64,000 nt of DNA from positions 3,334,486 through 3,398,485 of the forward strand of contig NZ_JH993797.1 in the NCBI RefSeq assembly GCF_000316115.1, in the 5' to 3' direction. Under the pieces are notes generated by a model that was not told the origin of the DNA, made no database searches, and saw nothing but the letters and a program-made list of their open reading frames with translations. A program made the translations under genes and the position numbers. How positions within the stretch are numbered: the first letter of the stretch is position 1; each line of letters begins with the position of its first letter. Origin of the DNA: Leptolyngbya sp. PCC 7375 (lineage in GTDB: Bacteria; Cyanobacteriota; Cyanobacteriia; Phormidesmidales; Phormidesmidaceae). This document shows positions 51,806-61,074 of this stretch, one piece after another.

Positions 51806-52447
51806 ATGAGTACCCCGCTTTCTTTTGTTGGCGCTATCCCCACTGAAAAAATTCGCTACAACGACCAGGGCCTGGTACCTGCGATCGCACAAGACTATCT
51901 GGATGGCACCGTGCTCATGGTGGCCTGGATGAACCAGGAATCCCTGCAAAAAACCTTGGAAACCGGCGACGTTTGGTACTGGAGTCGTTCCCGCCAAGAG
52001 CTATGGCACAAGGGAGCCACCTCAGGCCATCTACAAAAACTCAAAGCCATTCGCTACGACTGCGACAGTGATGCCCTGTTGCTAACCATTGAGCAAGTCG
52101 GCGATATCGCCTGCCACACAGGGGAACGCAGCTGTTTCCACCAGGTGGATGGGGGCATTACGCCACCGGCAGCGGATACGTTATCTCAGGTATATGGGGT
52201 AATTTGCGATCGCAAAGCCAACCCTCAACCTGACTCTTACACCAACAAACTTTTCGCAGGCGGCGACAATAAAATCCTCAAAAAAATCGGCGAAGAATCC
52301 GCCGAAGTGGTGATGGCCTGTAAAGATGACGATCCTGACGATATTGCCGGGGAAGTTGCCGACCTGCTTTATCACACCCTTGTAGCCTTAGCCCATCACA
52401 ACGTGGATATTAAGGACGTATATCGGAAGCTGCAATCAAGACGGTAA
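51806..52447 (+). CDS. hisIE: Bifunctional phosphoribosyl-AMP cyclohydrolase / phosphoribosyl-ATP pyrophosphatase
   Basis: Second and third steps of histidine synthesis. 213 residues. HisI domain first (about 15-115) with the metal/catalytic CHTGERSCFH and the DATGDVWYWSRSRQELWHKG-like segment ETGDVWYWSRSRQELWHKGA. HisE domain (about 125-210) has KKIGEESAEVVMACKDDDPD and EVADLLYHTLVALAHH. Complete fusion, as common in cyanobacteria. A palindrome begins 7 bp after the stop. Confidence 0.97.
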   Translation: MSTPLSFVGAIPTEKIRYNDQGLVPAIAQDYLDGTVLMVAWMNQESLQKTLETGDVWYWSRSRQELWHKGATSGHLQKLKAIRYDCDSDALLLTIEQVGDIACHTGERSCFHQVDGGITPPAADTLSQVYGVICDRKANPQPDSYTNKLFAGGDNKILKKIGEESAEVVMACKDDDPDDIAGEVADLLYHTLVALAHHNVDIKDVYRKLQSRR

Positions 52448-52453
52448 TCATTT

Positions 52454-52481
52454 GTAGAGACGTTCCATGGAACGTCTCTAC
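52454..52481. repeat. 28-bp perfect palindrome (dispersed family, member 2)
   Basis: Self-complementary, left arm GTAGAGACGTTCCA. It begins 7 bp after the hisIE stop, the same relation as the 30836 palindrome to its gene, and shares its layout: six positions differ in total and every difference is matched on the opposite arm. Confidence 0.85.
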
Positions 52482-52528
52482 CCGATCAACCCATGGCACA
52501 ATAGCAGTACAAATGCCCTATTGTGCCC

Positions 52529-53710
52529 ATGGCCATTAAACCATCTCAAATTCAGGCAATTCTGCAGGACAAGCGTACCCATTTCGAGACCTTTGAAAAG
52601 GGACAACAATCTAGTCTGGACATCTATCAAATGGCTTGGAAGTCATTGTGTCAGACACCTAAAAAGAAGCTAGATGCTTGGCTCGCAAGTCAGCATGGCA
52701 CCATCGGTGCGCGACCTTTAGAACCGCTAGATCAGGCAAACCAAGGAATTTGTCGGAGTGGACTTCAGTGGGGCAATCGCGAGCACAGTCTGCAATGGGT
52801 CAATGAACAACTAAGTGGGATTACCACATTTGCCGTAGACGGCTCTCAGATTTTTCCGAGTAAGGACTTGTCACCCCCCATTGCTCTGGTGCAAATTGGT
52901 TGGTTTGAAAACCCCCATACATCGGCAGCAGATTACATCAAAGATATTCAGCTCGATGTTATGACCCCCAAAGATTTAGAACTGGGGGATACCTCAAAAC
53001 CTCTAGACCGGCTGGTCAATAAACATCGATTTAGGATGGAAATCCGGCGTCTGGTGGAGTATATCGAACAGGTCAGCGATCCTGAGCATTGTCTGGTGTT
53101 TTTTGATGGCGCTTTGGTGGCCACATTTGCAGATGCTTATGAAGATGAGGATCGCAAAGAATACGTCGAAGCTCTGATCAGCCTATTGCAAGCTAGCGAA
53201 GAACGTCGTGTACCCCTAGTTGGCTATGTAGACACCAGCTCTGCCCATGATTTGACAACATTACTGAAGCATCATTCGGCTAGCGTTTCAGCCATTCCTA
53301 AGGTGACCGATGCGCAGATATTGAACCGGTATATGCAATGGGGAGATTGCACACCGATTTTTCAGTGCGATCGCACCGGCATCCTTGCTGAATACAAAAC
53401 CCGAGATAAAGACTATTCTGACCGCATCATATTCAGTTATCTCAAAACCAACCAAGGCCCTCCAGCCCGCATTGAAATGCCCCGCTGGCTCCATAAAGCT
53501 GGCATTATCGACCGCGTCCTTAACTGGGTACGGGCTGAAATTATCGTTGGTGGCGGCTACCCCTACGCCATTGAAACCGCTGATCAAACGGCTGTGTTAC
53601 AAACCAACGACCGCCAAATTTTCTTTCGCATCCTCCAAGACTGGGCCAGCCAAGAAGACCTACAGCTGCGCTGGTCTCGAAAAATGATGAGCAAGCTGCG
53701 TCGCCGATAA
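52529..53710 (+). CDS. NurA-like nuclease-domain protein
   Basis: 393 residues. The NurA metal-site pattern is seen as FAVDGSQIFPSKDLSPPIAL, with a later LVFFDGALVATFADAYEDED and a terminal YPYAIETADQTAVLQTNDRQ. In archaea NurA works with HerA in DNA-end resection; a HerA ATPase is not adjacent here. The reaction is inferred from the family. The ATG at 52529 is preferred over a GTG two codons earlier. Confidence 0.8.
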   Translation: MAIKPSQIQAILQDKRTHFETFEKGQQSSLDIYQMAWKSLCQTPKKKLDAWLASQHGTIGARPLEPLDQANQGICRSGLQWGNREHSLQWVNEQLSGITTFAVDGSQIFPSKDLSPPIALVQIGWFENPHTSAADYIKDIQLDVMTPKDLELGDTSKPLDRLVNKHRFRMEIRRLVEYIEQVSDPEHCLVFFDGALVATFADAYEDEDRKEYVEALISLLQASEERRVPLVGYVDTSSAHDLTTLLKHHSASVSAIPKVTDAQILNRYMQWGDCTPIFQCDRTGILAEYKTRDKDYSDRIIFSYLKTNQGPPARIEMPRWLHKAGIIDRVLNWVRAEIIVGGGYPYAIETADQTAVLQTNDRQIFFRILQDWASQEDLQLRWSRKMMSKLRRR

Positions 53711-54086
53711 AGGTAACGGAATATTACAGCTTTTCATATTACGAGCCTCCCCCACTCAGAAACCAAATAATATATTTTGCCCGTAGATTAAATAAGTATT
53801 TTTACTTAGGTCTAACGAACTCAGCGTTTTTGTTCATATATAAAACCAAACGCTATGCACAGCATGCCTCGACGGTTAATTAGTAAATTATTTACTTTTG
53901 TTGTGTTTAATTGCGTTTCAGTACGTATTTTTCTGACTACTCCCTTGATATCCATAGGATAAATAACGAATGGAGGACGAGAACTCCTTATATAACTGCA
54001 TTTGGGTAGTCTCAACGGCTACCCTGCAGTTTTTTTTCTGGCATTGCCCATAACAAGGATTTGACACGCAAAAGGACTTGACCCTG
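53711..54086 (+). other. Intergenic region with a terminator before cpcL (possible small RNA)
   Basis: 376 bp. It contains an intrinsic terminator pointing with the plus strand: ACTGCA-TTT-GGGTAG / CTACCC-TGCAGT (about 53996-54030) followed by eight Ts. The NurA gene stop is nearly 290 bp upstream, so a separate transcript between 53760 and 54038 is possible. A minus-strand open frame at 53821-54015 has no supporting feature. Confidence 0.45.
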
Positions 54087-54830
54087 ATGACTTTACCTTT
54101 GTTAAGCTATCCCACCAGTTGCCAAAACCAGCGTGTGAGCGGTTTTGAAATCCCCGGTGATGAGCAGCCCCGTATTTTTTCCACCGCGTTGCTACCCGAT
54201 GCCCAGGAAGTTGACATTCTGATCCTTGCGGCCTATCGCCGCATTTTTAATGAGCAGCAGCTCTTAGCCTGCCATCGCGATCGCTTTTTAGAATCTCAGC
54301 TGCGTAGCTCCCAAATATCTGTACGAGAATTCATTCGTGGCCTGCTACTTTCTGAATCTTTTAGACGACTGAACTACGAGTGCAGCAACAATTATCGCTT
54401 TGTTGACATGTGTGTTCAGCGGGTGCTGGGGCGTCAGGTTTACGATCGGCGCGAAACTCTCGCCTGGTCAATTGTGCTAGCCACCGAGGGTATCCAAGGA
54501 TTTGTTGACGCATTGCTAAACAGCGATGAGTACATGGACAACTTTGGTGAAGAGACTGTGCCTTATCAGCGGCGACGCATTCTACCTCAGCAAGCCATGG
54601 GTGAAGTTCCCTTTGAACGCATGCCTCGCTACGGTAGCGATCATTTAGAACAGCTCACTGCCCTAGGTAATGACTTTTCCGCCACTGGCAGCGACCTCCT
54701 CTTTGGCGATGGTATGCCTCCCGAAGGACTGCGGAAAGTCGGTGCGGTTATTACAATCGCAGGCGCTATAGTCCTAAGCAGTGGAATCTTGGCCGTCATC
54801 CTATCCTGGTTTGGCTGGTTAAAGATCTAA
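54087..54830 (+). CDS. cpcL: Phycobilisome rod linker CpcL (CpcG2 type)
   Basis: 247 residues. The N-terminal linker domain (about 1-190) opens MTLPLLSYPTSCQNQRVSGF and carries AAYRRIFNEQQLLACHRD and FIRGLLLSESFRRLNYECSN, as in CpcG proteins. Unlike the core-attaching CpcG1, the C-terminus is a hydrophobic segment (about 215-247, VGAVITIAGAIVLSSGILAV), the hallmark of CpcL, which anchors rod-only phycobilisomes to thylakoids and photosystem I. Start: ATG at 54087, with AAAGGA at suitable distance; a TTG at 54078 is possible but its spacing is too short. Confidence 0.93.
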   Translation: MTLPLLSYPTSCQNQRVSGFEIPGDEQPRIFSTALLPDAQEVDILILAAYRRIFNEQQLLACHRDRFLESQLRSSQISVREFIRGLLLSESFRRLNYECSNNYRFVDMCVQRVLGRQVYDRRETLAWSIVLATEGIQGFVDALLNSDEYMDNFGEETVPYQRRRILPQQAMGEVPFERMPRYGSDHLEQLTALGNDFSATGSDLLFGDGMPPEGLRKVGAVITIAGAIVLSSGILAVILSWFGWLKI

Positions 54831-54843
54831 GAATTAAGTACCT

Positions 54844-54874
54844 GACTGTTGGAAGCTGATCGCTTCCAACAGTC
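54844..54874. terminator. Terminator shared by convergent cpcL and response regulator genes
   Basis: A 13-bp perfect stem (GACTGTTGGAAGC / GCTTCCAACAGTC) with a 5-base loop. It lies 13 bp after the cpcL stop and 30 bp beyond the stop of the convergent gene. Confidence 0.75.
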
Positions 54875-54904
54875 AATTCTCTCTAAACTGAGCAGATTAA
54901 GACT

Positions 54905-56731
54905 CTACTCCCACTCATTAAATGTCGGTGGAGCCTGCCGTTGTCTAGTGCGACGGGTATCTTGCCAGGCACTACCAATGCCTTGCAAAATACCGCGACC
55001 CACGAGACCAATGCCGCGACCCACCACTTCAGTGAGTACGTAAACTACACTGCTACCCACCAAGGAAACTAACGCTCGGACCCTTGGACTAAGGGCATCA
55101 CGGGTTTCAAGCAGTAAAGTCATGGCCCAGGGTAACCCTGAAAGCTGGTCTAACTCCTGGCGACGGGGAGCATAGATGGAGGAGCTGATGATACCTCTCG
55201 GGCCTAAGGTATATAAACGATACTGGCTCTCAAAGATGGCCGTTGGCTCATCGACTAAACGATTCCAGCGATAGCGCCAAGAGAGGTCATTGCGAAAGCG
55301 TTCAATATCTCGAGTAGAGATAATCCGACGACTATACAATCCCTTTTTGATCGCTTCCACATCTGCCAAGCGATTAAGTAAGGGTTGCATGACCGCATTA
55401 CCGATTTGAATCAGCAGGTTTTCTAAAAGTTTTTCACTATGGGCTACAGCCTCAGGCGTGGTCGCAATATAACTCGTTCCATCTATCACCATGGCATCTT
55501 GAAATAGCCAATGGCTCAGCAGTTCTGGGACTAATGGAATGTGATTGAGAATTTCTTGTTCAACGCTATCTTTTTCTTGATATAGCACTGCCACAAGTTC
55601 TTGTTCAACACCATTTAGAGGCACTGTGTAATAGCGCCCAAAAAACTCTTCGATGGTGGCTACCCACAGATCCCGTAAAAGCTGAGGGAATTTATAACGT
55701 AGTTGCCCTGGCTGTAGGGACGATTGCCGCAAATCATCCAATAAATCTTCAAATCGGCGAAGAATAATAAACAGCAGTTCCCGCTTTTTATCGAGGCGGA
55801 GGATATCAATTTCCAGCGGCTCCGATGTTGTATTTTCTAAACCAGTCTGAAGCTTCGCAAAAACAGCTTCAAACACCATATTTTGAATATCACCACTGCG
55901 AAGACTCAAAGAACTGGGCCCTGGGACAGTAATCGCCGCCGCCGCCCCGACAGAGTTGGGGCGGGGTCGTGATGCCATTGGAGCACTGGTGCGTCTCTGC
56001 GGTCTGACAGTCTTTTTCACCCAACCAGCATCGGTGTATTTGTGCGTGGCCCACAGCTGTTTAGTCAACCAACGAGCTGCTTTAAGCTCACGCATTTTGC
56101 CAGTTAAAACTTGGCGCTCTAACCAGGACAGTCGGGGACGACGCAGTTCAGCCGATGTTTTGGCCAACTGTTGATCGATTTGTTCTAAACCCGACAGCCG
56201 CATGCTTAAACGCATTGCTGTCAGCGGCCCTGGAATCTGAAGCGGTGATTTAGAACTGGATTCTATGGTTTTACTAGTCCCTCGACCGACTGTACGAATC
56301 AGCTGGGCGAGTTCGCGCACAGGCATACTGCGGGTACCATAACCATCGGCCCCTACCTGACGAGCAGCCGCTTCTAGCACAGGCTCGTCGCGAGCGCTCA
56401 GCACTAATACAGGAAGATTTGTGAACTCAGTTTTAATGGATTTACATAACTGTAATCCTGAACTGCTAACGGGCTCAGTGCTGGCATCACTGGCACCTAA
56501 CCCCAAATCTACAATGACTAAATTAATAGGTCGCTGTCCACGCTGCGTGGGGTCCGTAAATGCATTAGCTTGGGTGCGGGCATATTTCCGAATAATCCCC
56601 ATGGCTTCAGAGGCATTAGCCGCCTCAGCCGCAATTTGAAACCCAGGTAGCTGCTCTAGCCAGACCCGTAACCCCAATCGAAAGGTGGGATCTTCATCCA
56701 CCAGCATTAATTGCAAGGGCCGTTCACTCAT
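54905..56731 (-). CDS. Response regulator receiver fused to DUF3685/Ycf55-like domain
   Basis: 608 residues. Receiver domain about 5-145: acidic pocket VDEDPTFRLG, phospho-acceptor candidate Asp75 (VIVDLGLGA), Ser112 (VLVLSARDEP). The position of the invariant Lys is Arg134 (GYGTRSMP), unusual for a receiver. The rest (about 170-600) matches the Ycf55-like domain seen in cyanobacterial response regulators and red algal plastids; its function is unknown. A C-terminal membrane-like segment (VRALVSLVGSSVVYVLTEVV) suggests thylakoid association. Monocistronic. Confidence 0.85.
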   Translation of the reverse strand: MSERPLQLMLVDEDPTFRLGLRVWLEQLPGFQIAAEAANASEAMGIIRKYARTQANAFTDPTQRGQRPINLVIVDLGLGASDASTEPVSSSGLQLCKSIKTEFTNLPVLVLSARDEPVLEAAARQVGADGYGTRSMPVRELAQLIRTVGRGTSKTIESSSKSPLQIPGPLTAMRLSMRLSGLEQIDQQLAKTSAELRRPRLSWLERQVLTGKMRELKAARWLTKQLWATHKYTDAGWVKKTVRPQRRTSAPMASRPRPNSVGAAAAITVPGPSSLSLRSGDIQNMVFEAVFAKLQTGLENTTSEPLEIDILRLDKKRELLFIILRRFEDLLDDLRQSSLQPGQLRYKFPQLLRDLWVATIEEFFGRYYTVPLNGVEQELVAVLYQEKDSVEQEILNHIPLVPELLSHWLFQDAMVIDGTSYIATTPEAVAHSEKLLENLLIQIGNAVMQPLLNRLADVEAIKKGLYSRRIISTRDIERFRNDLSWRYRWNRLVDEPTAIFESQYRLYTLGPRGIISSSIYAPRRQELDQLSGLPWAMTLLLETRDALSPRVRALVSLVGSSVVYVLTEVVGRGIGLVGRGILQGIGSAWQDTRRTRQRQAPPTFNEWE

Positions 56732-56802
56732 GCCGCCTGATGTCGTTTTATCGTTTTAATCAGTTCTAGTATCCCTCACAGGCCTAGGATATGGATGAAT
56801 GA

Positions 56803-58632
56803 CTATTCATGATCGTAATGGCCATCTTCTTCGTAATAGTCATCATCTATCGGTTGCTGTAGCGACTGGATATAAGCGCGTTCAGCATCCCAAATAGAGA
56901 TCGAATTTCGGGCTTCACGATATAAAGCACGACCAGAGGCAATCCGAGCAGCCAATGCGATCGCATCCGACAACCGACCTTGGTAGGCTAGCTCCTCAGC
57001 TTCATCTAAAATTGGCCGATCTTCAGCGATTTGAATCCGATTAGTCCAATCCTTAATCGAATCCTGTGCTTGACTATACAAAGCTCGTCCTTTTTTGATC
57101 TTGCGAGCTTCCGTAATCGCATCCCGTAGCTTGCCTTTACTCGCTAAATCAAGCGCCTTGCTGTAGAGGGGCTGATCCTCTAAGACCTGGATTTGCTTAG
57201 ACCATTGGGCAATTTTTGTTTGAGCATCGATCCGTAGCGCTCGACCTTGTTGAATTTTTCTAGCTTCAACAATGGCCGCCTGTAAACTCGCCTTATCTCC
57301 ACTGTCCGCCAGCTGCTGGGCCCGAACCAATGCAGGCCGATCTTCAATGCGTTGAATCTCTTTTGACCAATGGGATATCAAGGTTTGAGCTTGCTGACGC
57401 TGGGGTCGGTCGGTCGTAATGACCTGCGCCTGCTCTATAGCGAGCTTCAAGGAAGCTTTTTGATTAAGATGAGCCATGAGCGTAGCTCCATAGAGCTGCT
57501 GTAGATCGCTGAGCTGTTTCGTCCATAGCTCTAACTTGGCCTGGGCGTCTTGATAAAACGGACTCTCACTACCAATGTCTTGCACCGCCTGGATAGCATC
57601 CATCAAATTTAGGACATCTCCATAGGTGGGCTCCCAATCTTGCCGGAATGCGGCTAGCCGCTGAGCATGGGCAAATTGAACCAAATCTTGAGCTTCTGGC
57701 TTAGTGGCCAAGTCCGCTGGCACTTTTTGAATAATTGCGATCGCTCCAGCTAAATCATCCTGCTCCCACTTTTGCAACCCATAGGTCAGCAGTACATCAG
57801 CCCAGTCAGTCAATAACGGTTTAGCCTCAGGCCAGGCATGGCTTTGCACCTCCATCTGTCGAATCAAGGTCAGCGCCTCTGCCAGACGCTCCATCTGACC
57901 ATCGCTAGCCAGGGTTTTTGCCTTGATTAGGGTGCGGCGAGCATTTTCTTCGCGTTGGATATGCTGCCCCAGATAGCGATGCCGATCTTTGAGCCAATAA
58001 TCACTGGTCAAACGCTTAATGTCTCGTAGCTGCTTCCGGGCACCACTCCAATTTTGATTACCCACGGCTTCTATCACCACAGCCGAAATTTCTTCACCCT
58101 TCGCCCATTCTTGCAGCCAACGCTCTGAAGCAACCTGGGCTTCTGCATAGATTTCAGCCCGAGGTGGAATATAGCCCAACAATTGGGTCGCTCGGTCTAT
58201 ATGACCCTTCTGCATGCGCTGTTGTGCCAGCTTCAATAACCCCTTAGACCAACGATTAGCCACCTCTTGAGAATCTTGATAAAGAGGATGGGTCTCATCC
58301 CAAGCAGAAATTAGCTGTATCCCAGCCACCAAATCCTGCTCAGCCCCTGATACTGCCGATTGCCTAGCACAGTAAAGTCGCTCACTGTCAGCACTAAATA
58401 CAGATATTCGATCACAGTTGGGCAAAGGGGGTAAACGGGTAATCAAGGCGACCGCCCATACACCTAGAGCACTTGATGCTACCAGCAACATCAACCACAC
58501 ACTTGACCAGAACCAAGCCTGTCGCCCTCTCGATTTACGTCTACCCTCAAGACTCACCAAGTCTTTCCCCGTAGAGTCTGCGGGCGATGAATTAAATTGT
58601 TGTGGATCAGTAGGCGTAGCAGTCATTAGCAA
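56803..58632 (-). CDS. Large repeat protein with one membrane anchor
   Basis: 609 residues. A cytosolic N-terminus (1-40) is followed by a membrane helix (about 40-65, WSSVWLMLLVASSALGVWAV). From about 100 the protein is a run of 40- to 45-residue helical repeats, e.g. LRDAITEARKIKKGRALYSQ and LSDAIALAARIASGRALYRE, each with Trp-containing spacers (IKDWTNRIQIAED). A scaffold role is likely. Family not identified. An ATG two codons in (58626) is an alternative start. Confidence 0.7.
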   Translation of the reverse strand: MLMTATPTDPQQFNSSPADSTGKDLVSLEGRRKSRGRQAWFWSSVWLMLLVASSALGVWAVALITRLPPLPNCDRISVFSADSERLYCARQSAVSGAEQDLVAGIQLISAWDETHPLYQDSQEVANRWSKGLLKLAQQRMQKGHIDRATQLLGYIPPRAEIYAEAQVASERWLQEWAKGEEISAVVIEAVGNQNWSGARKQLRDIKRLTSDYWLKDRHRYLGQHIQREENARRTLIKAKTLASDGQMERLAEALTLIRQMEVQSHAWPEAKPLLTDWADVLLTYGLQKWEQDDLAGAIAIIQKVPADLATKPEAQDLVQFAHAQRLAAFRQDWEPTYGDVLNLMDAIQAVQDIGSESPFYQDAQAKLELWTKQLSDLQQLYGATLMAHLNQKASLKLAIEQAQVITTDRPQRQQAQTLISHWSKEIQRIEDRPALVRAQQLADSGDKASLQAAIVEARKIQQGRALRIDAQTKIAQWSKQIQVLEDQPLYSKALDLASKGKLRDAITEARKIKKGRALYSQAQDSIKDWTNRIQIAEDRPILDEAEELAYQGRLSDAIALAARIASGRALYREARNSISIWDAERAYIQSLQQPIDDDYYEEDGHYDHE

Positions 58633-59161
58633 CAGCGTCCCAGACAGTGCAGGCCATTAACGGATAGGTCTCCCCCGAAAAAATCGGGAAAAAATCAATG
58701 GGAAGGAACAATATCCACACTGGGTCTGACTGTTCTAACGCGAGCCGTCAGGGATGTAAATATCGCTTTTGGCTTAACTTGCTAAAGCCACCCTTTAAAA
58801 ATTCATATGGATTAGCCCATCTTCAGGCTACTTGCTCCTACAAAGCATTGACTGGGTTAACAAAGCTTCCAGCGACTAAACCAAAATTTTGCTGTCATTG
58901 TAGAGGCAATTGACTAAATTACACAGGTTTTCGCAAAAACCTTTGCTTACAATAATTTAAGTGATCCTTCAAGATGAGTTTGCCCCTCTAAATCACCTCC
59001 AAACCATTGACTGATTGATATCCTTCAATGAGTAGCTGCATTAGTTCAGGTATGTTCCTTTAAGTGGTAAGCGATGACAGCTTAGCCATGACTCAGACCA
59101 CAACTCAGACCCAAAAATCAGTAACATCCTAGAGCGGTGCATCCCCTCAATCACCAATCAC
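58633..59161. other. Intergenic region between repeat protein and groEL
   Basis: About 530 bp. I see no gene I can support. A plus-strand open frame at 58698-58913 has no ribosome site or recognisable domain. The promoter of the 609-residue protein must be at the left. Confidence 0.5.
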
Positions 59162-59194
59162 AAAAGCGGCAGGTGAGAAACACCAACCGCTTTT
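59162..59194 (-). terminator. Terminator of the groESL operon
   Basis: AAAAGCGG (59162-59169) pairs with CCGCTTTT (59187-59194), with an inner GGTG/CACC pair and a 5-base loop. On the minus strand, downstream of groEL, the stem ends in TTTT. Confidence 0.8.
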
Positions 59195-59247
59195 AGTTCA
59201 CAGTTATCGACACTCAAAAGCATCGACTAATGGATTGTAGGAGCAGC

Positions 59248-60876
59248 TTAGTAGTCGAAGTCGCCCATGCCAGCACCAGCACCAGCAGCTTCCTTAGGCT
59301 CAGGCTTATCAACAACGATGCACTCAGTCGTCAATACCATCGCAGCAATAGACGCAGCATTCTGAGTTGCAGAGCGAGTTACCTTAGCAGGGTCAACAAC
59401 ACCAGCCTTCAACATATCCACGTATTCGTTAGTGGCTGCGTTGAAGCCGATGTTAAAGTCCTTCTCCTTGACGTGCTCAGCGACAACAGCACCGTTCTGA
59501 CCAGCGTTCTCGGCAATGCGCTTGAGGGGAGAAGTCAAAGCACGGGTGACAATCAAAGCACCAGTCAGCTCTTCGCCAGTGAGATTAGCATTAGACCACT
59601 CTTCTAGACCAGGAGCCAGGTGGGCCAAAGTAGTACCACCGCCAGGAACGATACCTTCTTCAACGGCAGCCTTGGTTGCGTTGATGGCGTCTTCTAGACG
59701 CAGCTTACGGTCCTTCATCTCAGTTTCAGTCGCTGCACCAACTTTGATGACAGCAACACCACCGGAGAGCTTAGCCAGACGCTCCTGTAGCTTCTCCTTG
59801 TCGTAGCTGGAATCAGACTCTTCGATTTGACGACGAATCTGCTCGCAGCGTGCCTTCACATCGGCTTCGTTGCCTTCGGCTACCAGGGTGGTGTTGTCTT
59901 TAGTAATGGTGATGCGACGGGAGGTACCCAGCATGTCGATGCTGACGCCGTCGAGCTTAAGACCCGCATCTTCAGTGATGACTTGACCACCAGTTAGAAC
60001 AGCAATGTCCTCAAGCATGGCCTTACGGCGATCGCCAAAGCCAGGCGCTTTAACAGCAGCTACGTTAAGCACACCGCGCAGACGGTTAACCACAAGGGTC
60101 GCCAGGGCTTCTTTCTCGATATCTTCAGCGATAATTAGTAACGGTTTGCCGGAGCGGGCAACCTGCTCAAGTACGGGAACTAGATCCTGTACCAGGGCAA
60201 TTTTCTTGTCAGTAAGCAGCAAGTAGGGGTCATCTAGAACCGCTTCCATGCGCTCAGTATCGGTGGCGAAGTAAGGGGAGATATAGCCCTTATCAAAACG
60301 CATACCTTCAGTGATCTCCAGCTCAGTCGTCATAGACTTGCCTTCTTCCAAGGAGATGACGCCTTCGCGACCGACCTTCTCCATGGCTTCAGCAATCATT
60401 TTGCCGACTTCTTCATCGTTACCAGCGGAGATAGTACCTACCTGGGCAATGGAAGTAGAGTCACCAACGGGCTGGGCTTTCTCGGCAATCCGCTCTACGA
60501 GGTAAGCAGTTGCTTTCTCGACACCGCGCTTGAGTGCGATCGCATTTGCACCAGCCGCCACGTTACGCAAACCTTCCTTAACAATGGCGTGAGCCAATAC
60601 GGTTGCAGTGGTAGTCCCGTCACCAGCCGCATCGTTAGTCTTAGAAGCTGCCTGACGAATCAGAGCAACACCTGTATTTTCAATGTTGTCCTCTAGTTCA
60701 ATTTCCTTAGCGATGGTGACACCATCGTTAACGATTTGCGGAGAGCCAAATTTCTTTTCAAGAACGACGTTACGTCCCTTGGGGCCAAGGGTAACAGCAA
60801 CGGCCTCAGCCAAAGTATCCATGCCTTTTTCCAAGGCACGACGAGCATTCTCGTTATATATGATGCGCTTAGCCAT
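59248..60876 (-). CDS. groEL: Chaperonin GroEL (GroEL1 type)
   Basis: 542 residues. Highly conserved: LGPKGRNVVLEKKFGSPQIV, GDGTTTATVLAHAIVKEG, LEDIAVLTGGQVI. It ends GAGMGDFDY rather than the GGM repeat of E. coli GroEL, like the cyanobacterial GroEL1 encoded in a groESL operon. Forms the double-ring folding chamber with GroES. It follows groES on the minus strand by 198 bp. Confidence 0.98.
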   Translation of the reverse strand: MAKRIIYNENARRALEKGMDTLAEAVAVTLGPKGRNVVLEKKFGSPQIVNDGVTIAKEIELEDNIENTGVALIRQAASKTNDAAGDGTTTATVLAHAIVKEGLRNVAAGANAIALKRGVEKATAYLVERIAEKAQPVGDSTSIAQVGTISAGNDEEVGKMIAEAMEKVGREGVISLEEGKSMTTELEITEGMRFDKGYISPYFATDTERMEAVLDDPYLLLTDKKIALVQDLVPVLEQVARSGKPLLIIAEDIEKEALATLVVNRLRGVLNVAAVKAPGFGDRRKAMLEDIAVLTGGQVITEDAGLKLDGVSIDMLGTSRRITITKDNTTLVAEGNEADVKARCEQIRRQIEESDSSYDKEKLQERLAKLSGGVAVIKVGAATETEMKDRKLRLEDAINATKAAVEEGIVPGGGTTLAHLAPGLEEWSNANLTGEELTGALIVTRALTSPLKRIAENAGQNGAVVAEHVKEKDFNIGFNAATNEYVDMLKAGVVDPAKVTRSATQNAASIAAMVLTTECIVVDKPEPKEAAGAGAGMGDFDY

Positions 60877-61074
60877 GAATCAACCTATGTGTCAGAACGT
60901 TTGAGAGGGGTCTGGGGTGGGTACAAGAAGCAAGCTTCTTTGAGTTTGTAATTTTGAGTTTTGGGCTCTTAGTTAAGGCTTTTAGGCTTTATGTCACCCA
61001 CCAAAAAGTCAACTACCTCTGACTTTCTGGAATACCTTTAATTCAAAACTTAAAACCCATAACTGAGCTGGCGC

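Noticed and set aside
53821..54015. 64-codon minus-strand open frame
   Set aside because: Overlaps the terminator before cpcL, no ribosome site, no recognisable features.
58698..58913. 71-codon plus-strand open frame
   Set aside because: No start signals, no domain, composition unlike neighbouring genes.
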